Below, piece after piece: positions 8,755-16,732 of a stretch of 63,916 nucleotides of DNA. The stretch is from an uncultured Elusimicrobia bacterium. GTDB lineage: Bacteria; RUG730. The notes below the pieces were generated by a model. The model was not told the DNA's origin, ran no database searches, and was given only the letters and a program-made list of their open reading frames with translations. Each line of letters opens with the position of its first letter. Within the stretch, counting starts at the first letter, position 1. The position numbers and the translations under genes were made by a program. The DNA lies in the NCBI GenBank assembly GCA_900321865.1, contig ONXP01000003.1, positions 1-63,916 on the forward strand, given 5' to 3'.

Positions 8755-9636
8755 GTGTCTAATATTAGTATGAAAAATTTGTTGGAAGCAGGTGTTCATT
8801 TTGGGCATCAAAAAAAGAAATGGAACCCTAAAATGGCTCCTTTTATATTTGGTGTTAGAAATAACATTCATATAATCGATTTGCAAAAAACGGTAAAATA
8901 TCTAAAAATTGCATATGAATATGTTAGAGATGAGGTTTCTAAGGGTAAAAATATACTTTTTGTAGGGACGAAAAGGCAAGCACAAATGCCTATTTTGGAA
9001 GAAGCAAAAAGATGTGGAATGTTTTATGTAAATAATAGATGGCTTGGCGGACTTTTAACAAACTTTGACACTGTTAGCCAAAGCATAAAAAAATTAAAAG
9101 GGATAGAAGATTTAAAAAATAGTCCAGAGTTTTCTCAATTTACTAAAAAAGAAGTAGCTAGATTGAATAAAACTTATGAAAAATTAAACAAAAATTTAGC
9201 TGGAATAAAAGATATGCCAGGTCTTCCTGATATGCTTTTTATTATAGATATTGAGCAAGAAAAAACAGCATTAAATGAAGCTAAAAAATTAGGTATTCCA
9301 GTTGTTGCAGTCGTTGATACTAATTGTGATCCTAGCGATATAGATGTTATTATCCCTGGGAATGATGATGCTATTAGAGCGGTAAAATTGTTTGCTTCTG
9401 TTATTTCCAATGCAGTTATGGAAGGGAAAGAATTGATGTCAAAAGGAACTATGGATGATTTTGAAACTGAAAATCCTGTAAATTCTATAGAAGGCGAAAA
9501 TGTTTCACAAGAAGCACAAAATTCAGAAAATAGTAATACTGAAAAAAATGAAAGTGAAAATAATATAGAAAATTCAGAAAATGCTGTTACAAAAAATCAA
9601 GAATCTAATCCAAAAGAAGAAAAAAGTTTAGAATAA
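8755..9636 (+). CDS. rpsB: 30S ribosomal protein S2 with acidic C-terminal tail
   Basis: S2 binds the back of the 30S subunit head and anchors S1. The start is GTG, fixed by a perfect AGGAGG at 8742-8747. The protein begins [19 protein letters not shown] and carries [46 protein letters not shown] and [22 protein letters not shown], so the S2 body (about 230 residues) is complete. Residues from about 235 to 293 are an extra, low-complexity tail rich in Asn, Glu and Ser, probably disordered. Part of it is encoded by a 25-base string also found in rnhA. First gene of rpsB-tsf-pyrH-frr, the usual bacterial order. Confidence 0.98.
   Translation: MSNISMKNLLEAGVHFGHQKKKWNPKMAPFIFGVRNNIHIIDLQKTVKYLKIAYEYVRDEVSKGKNILFVGTKRQAQMPILEEAKRCGMFYVNNRWLGGLLTNFDTVSQSIKKLKGIEDLKNSPEFSQFTKKEVARLNKTYEKLNKNLAGIKDMPGLPDMLFIIDIEQEKTALNEAKKLGIPVVAVVDTNCDPSDIDVIIPGNDDAIRAVKLFASVISNAVMEGKELMSKGTMDDFETENPVNSIEGENVSQEAQNSENSNTEKNESENNIENSENAVTKNQESNPKEEKSLE
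9562..9586 (+). repeat. 25-bp exact match with 46647-46671 (codes NIENSENA)
   Basis: The same 25 bases occur in the rpsB tail and in the linker of rnhA, both in the frame giving NIENSENA. Both sites are low-complexity linkers, so shared composition may be enough to explain it. Confidence 0.7.
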
Positions 9637-9653
9637 AAAGGGGTTTTGATATT

Positions 9654-10250
9654 ATGGCAATAAAAGCTAGTGATGTACAAGTTTTAAGAGAAAGAACAAA
9701 TGTTGGAATGTTAGATTGTAAAAAAGCTTTAGAAGAGGCAAATGGCGATATAGAGAAAGCAATTGTTATTTTGAGAGAGAAAGGAATAGCAAAATCTTTA
9801 AAAAGAGCGGATAAAGAAGCAAAAGAAGGTCAAATTTTTGCATATATTCACAATGGAAATAAATTAGGGGTCTTGTTAGAAGTAAATTGTGAAACAGATT
9901 TTGTTGCTAGAACAGAAGATTTTTCAAATTTAGTTAAAGAATTTGCTATGCAAATAGCTGCAACAGCTCCAATTTGTATAAATAAAGAAGAACTTCCAAA
10001 GGAAAAATTGGAAGAAGAATCAGAAATTGCTAGAAAACAATTAGAAGCAGAAGGTAAACCAAAAAATATTATTGAAAAAATTATTCCTGGAAAGTTAGAA
10101 AAATATTATTCTGAAGTTTGTTTATTGGAGCAGGTTTCAATAAAAGATGGTTCCAAAAAAATGAAAGACATTTTGAATGAATATAGAATGAAAACAGGCG
10201 AAAATTTAGTTATTAGAAGATTTGTTAGATATAAATTAGGGGAAAAATAA
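9654..10250 (+). CDS. tsf: Elongation factor Ts, short form
   Basis: A 198-residue guanine-nucleotide exchange factor for EF-Tu. The N-terminal UBA-like domain (VQVLRERTNVGMLDCKKALEEANGD) is followed by NCETDFVAR, the TDFV motif that contacts EF-Tu, and a single core subdomain with the coiled region. Many EF-Ts proteins are 280-300 residues; this is the compact version with one core repeat, as in several phyla. AAGGGG site before ATG, 17 bases after rpsB. Confidence 0.97.
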   Translation: MAIKASDVQVLRERTNVGMLDCKKALEEANGDIEKAIVILREKGIAKSLKRADKEAKEGQIFAYIHNGNKLGVLLEVNCETDFVARTEDFSNLVKEFAMQIAATAPICINKEELPKEKLEEESEIARKQLEAEGKPKNIIEKIIPGKLEKYYSEVCLLEQVSIKDGSKKMKDILNEYRMKTGENLVIRRFVRYKLGEK

Positions 10251-10251
10251 T

Positions 10252-10947
10252 TTGTATAAAAGGATTCTGTTAAAAATTAGTGGAGAATCTTTAATAGGAA
10301 AGCAAAATATAGATTTAAATTCTGACATTATAGAGTTGCTTTCAGAACAAATAAAAAAATTATTGGAACTTTCTGTTGAAATATCCATTGTAATAGGTGG
10401 AGGAAATATTTGGCGGGGAGTTTTTACCAATAAAATAGACAAAGTTACGTCTGATTATATGGGGATGCTGGCTACTATGATTAATTCTATGGCACTTCAA
10501 AAAGCTTTGGAAATGCATGGAATAGTGACCAGAGTCCAGAGTGCTATAGAAATGCAAAAATTAGCAGAGCCTTTTATAATAAGAAGAGCTATAAGGCATT
10601 TAGAAAAACATAGAGTGGTTATATTTGCATGTGGAACAGGGAATCCTTATTTTACTACTGACACGGCTGCAGTTTTAAGGGCGAGCGAAATAGAAGCAGA
10701 TGTAATACTAAAAGCTACAAAAGTTGATTATGTTTATAACGAAGATCCTTTTAAAAACAAAAATGCCATAAAGTATGAAAATTTAACATATAAAGATGCA
10801 TTGGATAAAAATTTAAAAGTTATGGATATGACGGCATTTTCTTTATGTATGGAGAAAAAAATTCCTATTATTATTTTTAATATGAGCAAAAAAGATAATA
10901 TTTATAATGCGGTCTTAGGACATAAAGTAGGGACTTTAATAAAATAA
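10252..10947 (+). CDS. pyrH: UMP kinase
   Basis: A 231-residue amino-acid-kinase-family enzyme making UDP from UMP. Motifs: RILLKISGESL at the start, IVIGGGNIWRG, the conserved TSDYMGMLATMINSMALQ, FACGTGNPYFTTDTAAVLRA and late KATKVDYVYNEDP. TTG start at 10252, supported by AGGGG upstream in the tail of tsf. The gap to tsf is one base, so it is probably translationally coupled. Confidence 0.97.
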   Translation: MYKRILLKISGESLIGKQNIDLNSDIIELLSEQIKKLLELSVEISIVIGGGNIWRGVFTNKIDKVTSDYMGMLATMINSMALQKALEMHGIVTRVQSAIEMQKLAEPFIIRRAIRHLEKHRVVIFACGTGNPYFTTDTAAVLRASEIEADVILKATKVDYVYNEDPFKNKNAIKYENLTYKDALDKNLKVMDMTAFSLCMEKKIPIIIFNMSKKDNIYNAVLGHKVGTLIK

Positions 10948-10959
10948 TCGGAGTTTTTT

Positions 10960-11517
10960 ATGATAAATGATATAAAAAAAAATTTAAATTCAAAAATAGA
11001 AACAGTTTTATCAAAATTAAAATCTGAGCTTTCTAATATTAGAACAGGAATATTTACAACTTCTATGTTAGATGTGGTAAAGGTCGAAGCTTATGGCAGT
11101 ATTATGCAGATTAGCCAATTAGCTAATGTAGCAATTCCAGAGCCTAGAGTAATGGAAATAAAACCTTGGGATACATCTATTTTATCAAATATTGAAAAAG
11201 CTATTTTAAAGTCTCCTCTTGGGATTACTCCAAATAACGATGGAAAAATGATCAGATTAATTTTGCCTATTATGACGGAAGAAACTAGAAAAGAATTGTC
11301 AAAGTTTGCCTCTAAATTAGAAGAGCAATTTAAAATAGAAATCAGAAATTTAAGGCGTGATATCAATGAAGAATTAAAAGCCTTAGAAAAGGATAAACAA
11401 ATTACAGAAGATGAGCTTTTTAATTCAGAAAAAGAAGTTCAAAATATTATAGATTTATGTAATAAAAAGATAGTAGAAATAGTAGAAACAAAGAAAAAAG
11501 AAATAATGACAGTATAA
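10960..11517 (+). CDS. frr: Ribosome recycling factor
   Basis: A 185-residue tRNA-shaped factor that with EF-G splits post-termination ribosomes. Diagnostic stretches are LSNIRTGIFTTSMLDVVKVEAYG, QLANVAIPEPRVMEIKPWD, NDGKMIRLILPIMTEETRKEL and the long C-terminal helix EIRNLRRDINEELKALEKDK. Full length. It closes the rpsB-tsf-pyrH-frr cluster; GGAG precedes the ATG. Confidence 0.98.
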   Translation: MINDIKKNLNSKIETVLSKLKSELSNIRTGIFTTSMLDVVKVEAYGSIMQISQLANVAIPEPRVMEIKPWDTSILSNIEKAILKSPLGITPNNDGKMIRLILPIMTEETRKELSKFASKLEEQFKIEIRNLRRDINEELKALEKDKQITEDELFNSEKEVQNIIDLCNKKIVEIVETKKKEIMTV

Positions 11518-11520
11518 AAT

Positions 11521-11979
11521 ATGGAAAGTTTTCATAGACCTAGCTGGGATGAATATTTTATTTCTATAACTTTGGAAGTTGCAAAAAGATCTACTTGTCT
11601 CAGAAGACAAGTAGGGGCGATTTTAGTAAAAGATAAAATAATTTTATCAACTGGATATAATGGAGCTGTAAAAGGTTTACCACATTGCAAGGATAGTGGT
11701 TGCCTTAGAGAAAAAAATAATATTGTAAAAGGAACTCATCATGAGCTTTGTTCTGGACTTCATGCTGAGCAGAATGCGATTTTATTTTCCAGTAAAATGG
11801 GTGAAAATTTAGAAGGAGCAACTTTATATTCTACTAATTTTCCGTGTTCTATCTGTGCAAAAATGTTAATCCAAGTTGGCATAAAAAAAATAGTTTATCT
11901 AGAAGATTATCCTGATGATTTGTCTAAAAAATTATTTTCTTACACTGATATTGAAATTATAAAATTTTCGAAACCTTAA
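11521..11979 (+). CDS. dCMP deaminase (ComEB type)
   Basis: A 152-residue zinc deaminase producing dUMP for thymidylate synthesis. The zinc and catalytic motifs are HAEQNAI (His ligand and catalytic Glu) and PCSICAK (two Cys ligands). RPSWDEYFISI at the start and RRQVGAILVKDKIILSTGYNGA are typical, and additional Cys/His residues (PHCKDSGCLRE, HHELCSGLHAE) match the second zinc site of the ComEB/T4 dCD group. It starts 3 bases after frr and ends 3 bases before the acpS-like gene, so it bridges the translation cluster and the acyl-chain operon in one transcript. Confidence 0.92.
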   Translation: MESFHRPSWDEYFISITLEVAKRSTCLRRQVGAILVKDKIILSTGYNGAVKGLPHCKDSGCLREKNNIVKGTHHELCSGLHAEQNAILFSSKMGENLEGATLYSTNFPCSICAKMLIQVGIKKIVYLEDYPDDLSKKLFSYTDIEIIKFSKP

Positions 11980-11982
11980 AGT

Positions 11983-12354
11983 ATGATAGTGGGTCTAGAT
12001 ATAGAATCTATTTCCAACTTTAACTATTTATCATCTCTAGAAAAACAGCAGGATTTTTTATTTTTGTCACCTTTTTTTTTAAATGATGAAATTTTATATT
12101 GTATTCAATTTGACAAACCTAAAAGTTTTGCTATTTTATTTTCTTTAAAAGAATCAATTATTAAGATTTTAAAAAATTACTATTTTTCAATAAGTTTTGT
12201 GGATATTGAAATTTTGAATTTTTATGATAAATTAGAAATCATATTTGCTAAAAATTTAAAAAGATTTAATTCTAAAATACAAGTTTCTTTTGCTTGTGAT
12301 AGATACAATGTTTTATCATTTGCCGTTTTAGAGGAGAAGTCTCTTGAATTATAA
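11983..12354 (+). CDS. Divergent holo-ACP synthase (AcpS-like phosphopantetheinyl transferase)
   Basis: A 123-residue protein aligning with AcpS at the metal-binding residues: GLDI at the N-terminus (Asp6) and FAILFSLKES (Glu57), matching the GxD and F..KEA motifs, and a terminal strand NVLSFAVLEE as in AcpS. The rest is poorly conserved, and the usual HG motif near the end is absent. AcpS attaches 4'-phosphopantetheine from CoA to a serine of ACP; here the ACP is two genes downstream. It overlaps the dehydratase by 11 bases. Either the cell's only AcpS or one dedicated to this operon; the window cannot tell. Confidence 0.75.
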   Translation: MIVGLDIESISNFNYLSSLEKQQDFLFLSPFFLNDEILYCIQFDKPKSFAILFSLKESIIKILKNYYFSISFVDIEILNFYDKLEIIFAKNLKRFNSKIQVSFACDRYNVLSFAVLEEKSLEL

Positions 12355-12796
12355 ATATTTAATAGATAAACTTTTGAAACAAAAGCATCCTTTTTTATTT
12401 TTGGACGATATTTTAAAGATAGAAGACAATAAAATTTTGTCTATTTTTTATCTAAATAAAAATGAAAATATTTTAAAAGGGCATTTCGAAAATAATCCTA
12501 TTTTACCTGGTGTTATTATGATAGAGATGATTAGTCAGACAGCACTTTTTTTTATGACTTATAATTTGTATAAGAAAGAGCAAAAAGATATTTTTTACGA
12601 TGCTTTGTTATCAAAAGTGAACTATTTTTCATATAAAAATGCGATTTTTCCAGAGGCTTTGATAAAAATCGATGTAAAAGTTGAAGAAACTTTGTTAGAG
12701 AATTTTTATACAGTTAAAGGGAAAATTTTAGTAGACGATAAAATAAAAGGTCTTGGGGAAGTTACTTTATATTTTAAAGGGAAAGAAAATGAATAG
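12344..12796 (+). CDS. FabZ/ApeI-like hotdog-fold 3-hydroxyacyl-ACP dehydratase
   Basis: A 150-residue single hotdog domain. The active-site stretch GHFENNPILPGVIMIEMISQ keeps His47 and Glu61, 14 residues apart as in FabZ (His, Glu of HFPGxPVMPG...E). HPFLFLDDIL at the N-terminus matches the RPPFLLVD region. It dehydrates beta-hydroxyacyl-ACP in chain elongation. Sequence is more divergent than a housekeeping FabZ, which with the neighbours suggests a specialised copy. Start TTG at 12344 inside the acpS-like gene; the end overlaps the ACP start by 8 bases. Confidence 0.85.
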   Translation: MNYKYLIDKLLKQKHPFLFLDDILKIEDNKILSIFYLNKNENILKGHFENNPILPGVIMIEMISQTALFFMTYNLYKKEQKDIFYDALLSKVNYFSYKNAIFPEALIKIDVKVEETLLENFYTVKGKILVDDKIKGLGEVTLYFKGKENE

Positions 12797-13076
12797 AGAA
12801 GAAATTTTAGAAAAAGTGAAAAAAACTATTATATTTGAAGGGCTAAAATTGGAAGATTTGGGTTATACTTTGGCTGATGTGACTGATGATGTAAAGCTTT
12901 TTGGTGAAAATAGTTTGGATTTAAGTTCTGTAGATGTTTTGGAAATTTTGATGCTGATAAAAAAGGAATTTGGGATAGAAATTGACAAAATTGATAGAGA
13001 GGAAGTAGAAAAACATTTCACGTCTCCTAAGGATATCACTGATTATATAATGGCTCATTTACCTAAAAAAAAATAA
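12789..13076 (+). CDS. Acyl carrier protein, polyketide/aryl-polyene-like
   Basis: A 95-residue acidic helical protein starting at ATG 12789; a GGGAAAGAAA purine run precedes it, and it ends one base before the next gene. The carrier motif is LFGENSLDLSSVDVLEIL (37-54). It fits the LFG...LxLDSxDxLE pattern of specialised carrier proteins better than the housekeeping GADSLDTVEL. On that alignment Ser47 carries the phosphopantetheine, though Ser42 or Ser46 cannot be excluded by eye. It would hold the growing chain for the KS, FabG and dehydratase encoded around it. An in-frame ATG at 12753 also exists but lies deep inside the dehydratase gene. Confidence 0.88.
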   Translation: MNREEILEKVKKTIIFEGLKLEDLGYTLADVTDDVKLFGENSLDLSSVDVLEILMLIKKEFGIEIDKIDREEVEKHFTSPKDITDYIMAHLPKKK

Positions 13077-13077
13077 A

Positions 13078-13734
13078 ATGAATTTATTTTTTTTACAAGA
13101 TGCAAATAATTTTTTGGGAATAGAAATAATTAAATATTTTTCTAATGATAATAGAGTTTTTTTACTAGAAAATGTTGGCGAAAAATTTGATAAAAATGTA
13201 ACTATTTTAAAAAATATTGAAAATGTAGTCGATTTTTTTGATAAGGAAAATATTTTTTTGTTTGGATTAAAATTTTTAAATGAATACGATATAGATGATA
13301 TTAGTTATATAGACAATATAATCTTTGATTTAACTCAAAAATATCAATTTTTACAATTTATCTCTAAAAATTTAATAGAAAGATCGTTTAAAGGAGCTTT
13401 TTATTTTTTTACTTTTCATTCTATAAATTTAAACACTTCAAAACTTCCTATAAAGCCCATACATGACAGTGCTATTGAAATATTTGTAAAAACAGTTTCA
13501 AAGGAACTAACTACATTTAATATTTATTCTTATTGTTTGAGGTTAGAATCTATATTTGAAACTATGAATTTTCAGGAAATTAGGGATTTTAGAAAAAAAA
13601 TGAATATTTTTGCTTTTAGAAAAACTCCAACAAAAATTCTAGATATTTTGTCATTTTTAAATGTTTTATTTCATAATAATTTTAAACTGTTGTCGGGTTC
13701 TATTATTAATGTAGGGGACGGGATGGATTTTTAA
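13078..13734 (+). CDS. Degenerate short-chain dehydrogenase-like protein
   Basis: A 218-residue protein with the length and strand/helix rhythm of an SDR and recognisable late regions: IHDSAIEIFVKTVSKEL in the place of the YxxxK helix, and LSGSIINVGDGMDF like the C-terminal GxxxxVDGG. The N-terminal TGxxxGIG nucleotide loop is missing (FLQDANNFLGIEI instead), and the catalytic Tyr and Lys are absent. It is therefore unlikely to be a reductase. It is immediately followed, with a TAATG overlap, by an intact FabG, so a structural partner role such as a heterodimer is possible. Identification rests on fold pattern and context. Confidence 0.6.
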   Translation: MNLFFLQDANNFLGIEIIKYFSNDNRVFLLENVGEKFDKNVTILKNIENVVDFFDKENIFLFGLKFLNEYDIDDISYIDNIIFDLTQKYQFLQFISKNLIERSFKGAFYFFTFHSINLNTSKLPIKPIHDSAIEIFVKTVSKELTTFNIYSYCLRLESIFETMNFQEIRDFRKKMNIFAFRKTPTKILDILSFLNVLFHNNFKLLSGSIINVGDGMDF

Positions 13735-14498
13735 TGGAATACGAAGATTTTTTTCAAAAAGTGGTTTTAATTACAGGTGGAACGAAAGGAATAGGGAAAG
13801 AAACTGCAAAGACTTTTTTATTAAATGAAGCGAAAGTTTTTATAGTATATTCAAAAGATGAAGAAGCAAAAAATTTATTTTTAGACGAAATTAAAAGCAA
13901 ATTTTCTAAGTTTATAAATAATGTTTTTTTTTACAAGGGAGATGTTTCTGATGTTAATTTCGCAAAATTTGTTTTTGATGAAATAAATAAAAAATTTAAA
14001 AAACTGGATATTTTAATAAATAATGCCGGAATTAATAGAGATAATTTACTTTTGGAAATGAAATTGGATGAATGGAAAAAGGTTTTAGATGTAAACATAA
14101 AAGGAACATATATTTTTACGATGCTTGCTAAAGATTTATTGATAAAAGGACAAGATCCTAAAATTATAAATATTTCATCTATTTCAGGAGTTTATGGAAA
14201 AGCGGGGCAGGTAAATTATTCAGTTTCCAAGGGCGCAATTATTGGTATGACTAGATATTTTGCAAATAAATATATAAAGCATTTTATCCATGTCAATTCT
14301 GTGGCACCAGGCTTAACTAAGACAGAATTTTCTAAAGATTTAGATAAGGCTAAAGTAGGTGAAATTATAAACTTTGTTTCAATGAAAAAGTTGGGAACAG
14401 CAAGTGAAATAAAAGATGTAATTATGTTTTTGGCTTCTAATAAGTCTAATTATATAAACGGAAAGACGATTTTGGTAGATGGCGGGTTTTTAATATGA
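13734..14498 (+). CDS. 3-oxoacyl-ACP reductase (FabG)
   Basis: A 254-residue SDR with all key features: GGTKGIG at 15-21 for NADP(H), ILINNAGINRD near 94-103, Ser149 in NISSISG, and catalytic YSVSK (Tyr162, Lys166), then NSVAPGLTKTEF and the C-terminal ILVDGGFLI. It reduces the 3-keto group made by the adjacent synthase. ATG overlaps the stop of the degenerate SDR (TAATG), and its own TGA overlaps the KS start (ATGA), so all three are probably translationally coupled. Whether it also serves general fatty acid synthesis is unknown; no other fabG lies in the window. Confidence 0.93.
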   Translation: MEYEDFFQKVVLITGGTKGIGKETAKTFLLNEAKVFIVYSKDEEAKNLFLDEIKSKFSKFINNVFFYKGDVSDVNFAKFVFDEINKKFKKLDILINNAGINRDNLLLEMKLDEWKKVLDVNIKGTYIFTMLAKDLLIKGQDPKIINISSISGVYGKAGQVNYSVSKGAIIGMTRYFANKYIKHFIHVNSVAPGLTKTEFSKDLDKAKVGEIINFVSMKKLGTASEIKDVIMFLASNKSNYINGKTILVDGGFLI

Positions 14499-16732
14499 CA
14501 GAAAAAGTAGTAGTAATAGGGATGGGAATAATTTCTGCCATAGGGAAAAATAGAGAAGAAACCATAGAAAATATTAAATCTTTACAAGATGGACTAAAGA
14601 AAAAAGACGAATTTTTTGGAGTTGATATAAAAAGTATTGGCTCTAGGTATGCAGCTGAAGTTGATTCTAAAAATTTTACTACCGATTCTAAATTTTCTAA
14701 ATTTGATAAAAATTATTTATTGTCAAAAATTTCTTTAAATGAAGCTATAGAAAATTCAAAACTTGACATAAAAAATTTTAATTTGGAAAAAGTTGGGATA
14801 TTTTTTGGCTCATGCAATGGGAATCTTTTATCTTTTGAAAAAATTTATCAAGATTTTGATTCTCCGCACGAATATACTTATAATTCAATCACATCATTTA
14901 ATGGAGCAGATGTCGTTATAGATTATTATAGGGATAATCAGAAAATAGATATTTCTGGGCCTAAATATCTGTTTTCTAATGCTTGCAGTTCTTCTAATAT
15001 GGCATTAGCTTTTGCAAAGGATAAAATAAAAAATTCTGATATAGACCTAGCATTTGTTGGCGGAAGTGATACTTTAACTGAAATTACATTGTTAGGGTTT
15101 GATAGTTTTAAAAGCATATCACAGGAAAAAGCCTCTAGTTTTAGTCCAAATTTTGGATTAAATTTAGGAGATGGAGCTGGCTGGATGATTTTAACTACTG
15201 AAAGCCTAGCCAAAAAAAATAATTTAAAAATTTTTGCAGAAATAAAAGAAAGTGCAAGTTATCTAAATGGTAATAAAAATATAGTTTCGCCTGATATAGA
15301 TGGAAAAACATTATCACTTTGTATGGATGAAGCTATTAAAAAATCTTCTTTAGATAAAAAAGATATAAAGGTTATTTGTGCTCATGGCACAGGAACAGAG
15401 CTTAATAATATTTCTGAAAGCAAAGCTATAAAAAAGTCATTTTTAGACGAAAATTTTAAAGATATTTTAGTGACTTCTATAAAGCCTTATTTAGGGCATA
15501 CCTTAGGGGCATCTGGTTTAATGCAAAATATTATTATGATAGATTGTATGAATTTTGGGATAATTCCTCCTATTCTTCATTTCTCAGAAAATAATTCTAG
15601 TCTAGACGATAAAAATATTGCACTAAATGAATTAGTGCATAGAGATTACGATAATTTTTTATCAAATTCTTCTGCATTTGGTGGAAATGATATTTCTATA
15701 GTTATTTCAAAGTATAAAGAAGAAAAATTTAATCAAAATATTTGTATAAAAACTGAAGAAAATAAAATTTTTATTAATGATATTTCTATGCATACACCTT
15801 TATTTTCTAATTTTATGGAATTTTTTGATGCTATTTCTCAAAAAAAATTTTTAGGAACAGAAAAAAAATATATTACATATGATAATTTTTTGAAGAATGT
15901 ATTTATAAAAGAAGATATAAGTATGCGAAAATATGCTAAAAATCCTGATTATGTAAAGTTTAGTATAAAATTGATAAAAGATTTGATAAAAAATACAAAT
16001 ATTGATAGGAATATTGGTTTATTTTTTGCTAATTATCAAAATATATGTAGTTTTATAGAAGATTTTTATTTGGAAGCATTAAAAACAGAAAAAAAATATT
16101 CTTCTGCAATAAAATTTCAAAATTCGACATTTAATGCTACCTTAGGGCATATATCGAATATTTTTGGAATAAAAGGATTTGGGAATACATTTTTTGGGGC
16201 ATATGGAGCTTCGCTTTCTGCTTTAGATTATGGAATATATGCTTTGGAAAAAAATTTTTTAGGTAAAAGTCTAATTTTTTCTGTTGATTCAAAAAGTGAA
16301 TATTATAATAGATCAATACACGAAAAATATTATGATGGAGAATTAGCATCAGAGGGTGCAGCTGGAATACTTATATCGAAAGAAAAAAGTGAAAATTTGT
16401 TAGCTGAGATAAAAGGTTTTAGCACGAATAGTTTTTATTTTTTAGACGAAAATTTAGCAAAAAAGACATTTAATGATTGCATAAATATTACTTTAGAAAA
16501 GGCAAATATAAAACTAAAAGATGTAGATTGTCATATAACTAAAAGCTTTTTTATGAAAAATGAAAAAGCTTTTACTTCTACAAAATACACTGGACTTTTG
16601 GAAACATCATCGCCACTTATAGATATAATGATGGCTATTTATTTGATTCAAAATGAAAATTTAAAAAACATTTTGGTATCATTGCAATCTTTGCAAGGCA
16701 CCAATCATAGCTTTTTAGTGAGAAAAGTTTAA
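14495..16732 (+). CDS. Fused beta-ketoacyl-ACP synthase and inactive KS (chain length factor-like)
   Basis: 745 residues, nearly twice a FabF. Residues 1 to about 408 are a complete KS: SNACSSS with Cys164, HGTGT with His297, KPYLGHTLGASG with His335, and SAFGGND at 393-399, the full Cys-His-His set for decarboxylative condensation. From about 425 to 745 a second, shorter KS-like copy follows. Its equivalent of the Cys motif is GNTFFGAYGAS, where Tyr570 replaces the cysteine, and neither HGTGT nor GHTxGA is kept. This is the architecture of KS-alpha plus KS-beta (chain length factor) of type II polyketide and aryl-polyene systems, but in one chain. The gene overlaps fabG by 4 bases and a convergent membrane-protein gene by 4 bases. 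It may build a polyene or an unusual fatty acid. Confidence 0.85.
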   Translation: MTEKVVVIGMGIISAIGKNREETIENIKSLQDGLKKKDEFFGVDIKSIGSRYAAEVDSKNFTTDSKFSKFDKNYLLSKISLNEAIENSKLDIKNFNLEKVGIFFGSCNGNLLSFEKIYQDFDSPHEYTYNSITSFNGADVVIDYYRDNQKIDISGPKYLFSNACSSSNMALAFAKDKIKNSDIDLAFVGGSDTLTEITLLGFDSFKSISQEKASSFSPNFGLNLGDGAGWMILTTESLAKKNNLKIFAEIKESASYLNGNKNIVSPDIDGKTLSLCMDEAIKKSSLDKKDIKVICAHGTGTELNNISESKAIKKSFLDENFKDILVTSIKPYLGHTLGASGLMQNIIMIDCMNFGIIPPILHFSENNSSLDDKNIALNELVHRDYDNFLSNSSAFGGNDISIVISKYKEEKFNQNICIKTEENKIFINDISMHTPLFSNFMEFFDAISQKKFLGTEKKYITYDNFLKNVFIKEDISMRKYAKNPDYVKFSIKLIKDLIKNTNIDRNIGLFFANYQNICSFIEDFYLEALKTEKKYSSAIKFQNSTFNATLGHISNIFGIKGFGNTFFGAYGASLSALDYGIYALEKNFLGKSLIFSVDSKSEYYNRSIHEKYYDGELASEGAAGILISKEKSENLLAEIKGFSTNSFYFLDENLAKKTFNDCINITLEKANIKLKDVDCHITKSFFMKNEKAFTSTKYTGLLETSSPLIDIMMAIYLIQNENLKNILVSLQSLQGTNHSFLVRKV

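Noticed and set aside
12753-13076. Longer ACP starting at ATG 12753
   Set aside because: The extra 12 residues are translated from the dehydratase gene and are not ACP-like; the 12789 start fits the family length.
14495-16732. KS gene as an ordinary FabF
   Set aside because: At 745 residues it is nearly double the FabF length and contains a second KS-like half without the catalytic triad.
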